35,588 bases of DNA, taken from a virus. The position numbers were made by a program, and so were the translations under genes. Each line of letters opens with the position of its first letter. Positions within the stretch are counted from its first letter, which is position 1. Where the stretch lies: the IMG/VR virus record IMGVR_UViG_3300017735_000039, positions 1 to 35,588 of that record; one strand, given 5' to 3'. Below the pieces are notes generated by a model that saw nothing but the letters and a program-made list of their open reading frames with translations, was not told the DNA's origin and searched no databases. Shown piece after piece: positions 34,681 through 35,588 of this stretch.

Positions 34681-35588
34681 CTATCCGAATAATATTCCGT
34701 TGCCAATACCTGAGCGACGTTTGTTTCGATTCACTTCGTTTCTACTGGCTGTTCTAAATGTAGCAGAACCGAAGTCTCTATTCTTCCCCTTGGTTAAGTA
34801 GTTACCAAAACCACTATCCATACCACTTAGCATCGTTACGCCAGCGGGTAGCTTTTTATTACCGTCACCCAATGGGTTAGTAAGTCCCAAGTTACCATCG
34901 AGAAGAGTGTTTACGTCGCCGCCATCGCCTATAGTAGACTTCATCTTAGCTAGTGCCGCGCCGCCACCGTTATCGTCGTTACTCTGGTTGTTGCCTTTGT
35001 TATTGTCACCGACGCTCATCGTTCCTTTTTTAGTGGCAGTGCCGTCCTTGACGTTGAAGTTGGCTGGGTCTGTTACATCTATATCCATGCCCCCACCGCC
35101 AGCAGTTGACCCTTCCAGTTTTATGTCTGACTGCACGTTTGATGTCATATTACCTTTAGGTGTTACACCCATGCCCGCAGGGCCACCAGAAGTGTTTCCT
35201 ATGTTGCCTAAGTTCATATTGGCATCGTCACCCAAAAGATTATTTGCCGCCGTTGATGCTAATTGATTAGTACCCGCCGCCGCGAGTTGAGCGAGTGCCG
35301 TATTTTTAGTGGCGTTGTAAGCAAACTTGCCTGCTGTTGTGGAAAGGTTGCCTCCTACTGCGTTTGCGAGTGTATCACCAACATTATAGTTGAGGTTTAT
35401 ATCCGCGTCAGTCTGACCTGTCTTGAACTTATTATAACCATCTTGCGTAAAAGGAGTGCTGGCACTTACATTCAAACCACCCGCGAGCATACCAGGGACA
35501 CCGCCCACGTAGGCACTGGCAAAACTGCCAAGTATGTTCGCCGCACCTTCACCTATGTGCTGTCCTTGTGTTTGTAATGTTACATTAC
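34681..35588 (-). CDS. Gly/Asn/Ala-rich virion-like protein (5' end beyond right edge)
   Basis: The frame is open from the right edge through 35508 (first GTG) to TAG at 34681-34683, giving 302 visible codons, so the true start lies outside the window. The N-terminal visible part is Ala/Gly-rich and mildly hydrophobic (ILGSFASAYVGGVPGMLAGG). The centre is Gly/Asn/Asp-rich (NNKGNNQSNDDNGGGAALAK) and the C-terminus basic (ASRNEVNRNKRRSGIGNG). Likely a late structural protein in the same operon as the ejection proteins. Function unknown. Confidence 0.6.
   Translation of the reverse strand, partial: NVTLQTQGQHIGEGAANILGSFASAYVGGVPGMLAGGLNVSASTPFTQDGYNKFKTGQTDADINLNYNVGDTLANAVGGNLSTTAGKFAYNATKNTALAQLAAAGTNQLASTAANNLLGDDANMNLGNIGNTSGGPAGMGVTPKGNMTSNVQSDIKLEGSTAGGGGMDIDVTDPANFNVKDGTATKKGTMSVGDNNKGNNQSNDDNGGGAALAKMKSTIGDGGDVNTLLDGNLGLTNPLGDGNKKLPAGVTMLSGMDSGFGNYLTKGKNRDFGSATFRTASRNEVNRNKRRSGIGNGILFG

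Noticed and set aside
1-35588. CRISPR array
   Set aside because: No regularly spaced repeats of 20-40 bases were seen; the direct repeats present are single pairs far apart.
1-35588. Complete circular or terminally redundant genome
   Set aside because: The first and last bases share no visible overlap, genes run off both edges, and terminase, portal and capsid genes are missing.
1-35588. Frequent heptamer TACGTCG/CGACGTA throughout
   Set aside because: Many cases are explained by Asp-Val or Arg-Arg codon pairs; without counts against a codon-shuffled control it cannot be called a signal.

Overview
The window looks like about 35.6 kb of a tailed phage (or prophage) genome, cut out of a longer molecule because a gene runs off each edge. 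There are no rRNA, tRNA or host housekeeping genes. Genes are densely packed, often with ATGA or TAATG stop/start overlaps. The content is phage-typical: tyrosine integrase, small HTH regulators, primase-helicase, a Sak4/SSB/exonuclease set, dNMP kinase, holin, M15 endolysin and a run of internal-virion-like proteins. A CobT-like VWA protein and several tiny Lys/Arg/Cys proteins resemble those seen in marine phages. An alphaproteobacterial, perhaps marine, host is therefore a reasonable guess, but it is inference. Three consecutive ejection-type proteins suggest a podovirus-like virion. Terminase, portal, capsid, tail and DNA polymerase genes are not in the window.

Layout. (1) 1-3621, plus strand: the 3' part of a CobT-like gene followed by seven small unrecognised genes. 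(2) 3622-5660, plus strand: a 230-bp control region, a LuxR-type HTH protein, a tyrosine integrase, and a repeat-rich non-coding stretch that could be attP. (3) 5661-6793, plus strand: two HTH proteins and a conserved phage protein of unknown function. (4) 6904-12547, minus strand: acidic protein, HNH-like nuclease, two tiny basic proteins, an unrecognised beta-rich protein, a PD-(D/E)XK resolvase-like nuclease, an HTH/zinc-finger protein, a PrimPol-helicase and a Cro-like protein. (5) 12548-12706: a divergent control region. (6) 12707-16245, plus strand: replication and recombination block (unknown protein, Sak4-like ATPase, DUF669-type SSB with a strong terminator behind it, Cas4-like exonuclease, two small proteins, dNMP kinase). 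(7) 16208-35588, minus strand: late block. In transcription order it holds two Gly/Asn-rich virion-like proteins, three putative ejection proteins of 303, 737 and 3865 residues, then a lysis cassette interleaved with tiny cationic proteins.

How it may work together. Integrase plus the LuxR-HTH protein, and the Cro-like protein facing the replication operon, look like a lysogeny/lysis decision module. Their two control regions share sequence blocks, which suggests co-regulation. The replication block combines priming and unwinding with single-strand annealing recombination. The late block ends in a 3865-residue polyvalent protein that carries two HExxH metalloprotease motifs and an ADP-ribosyltransferase-like segment. 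It is probably packaged in the virion and delivered into the host.

All family assignments come from motif reading; no database search was possible.
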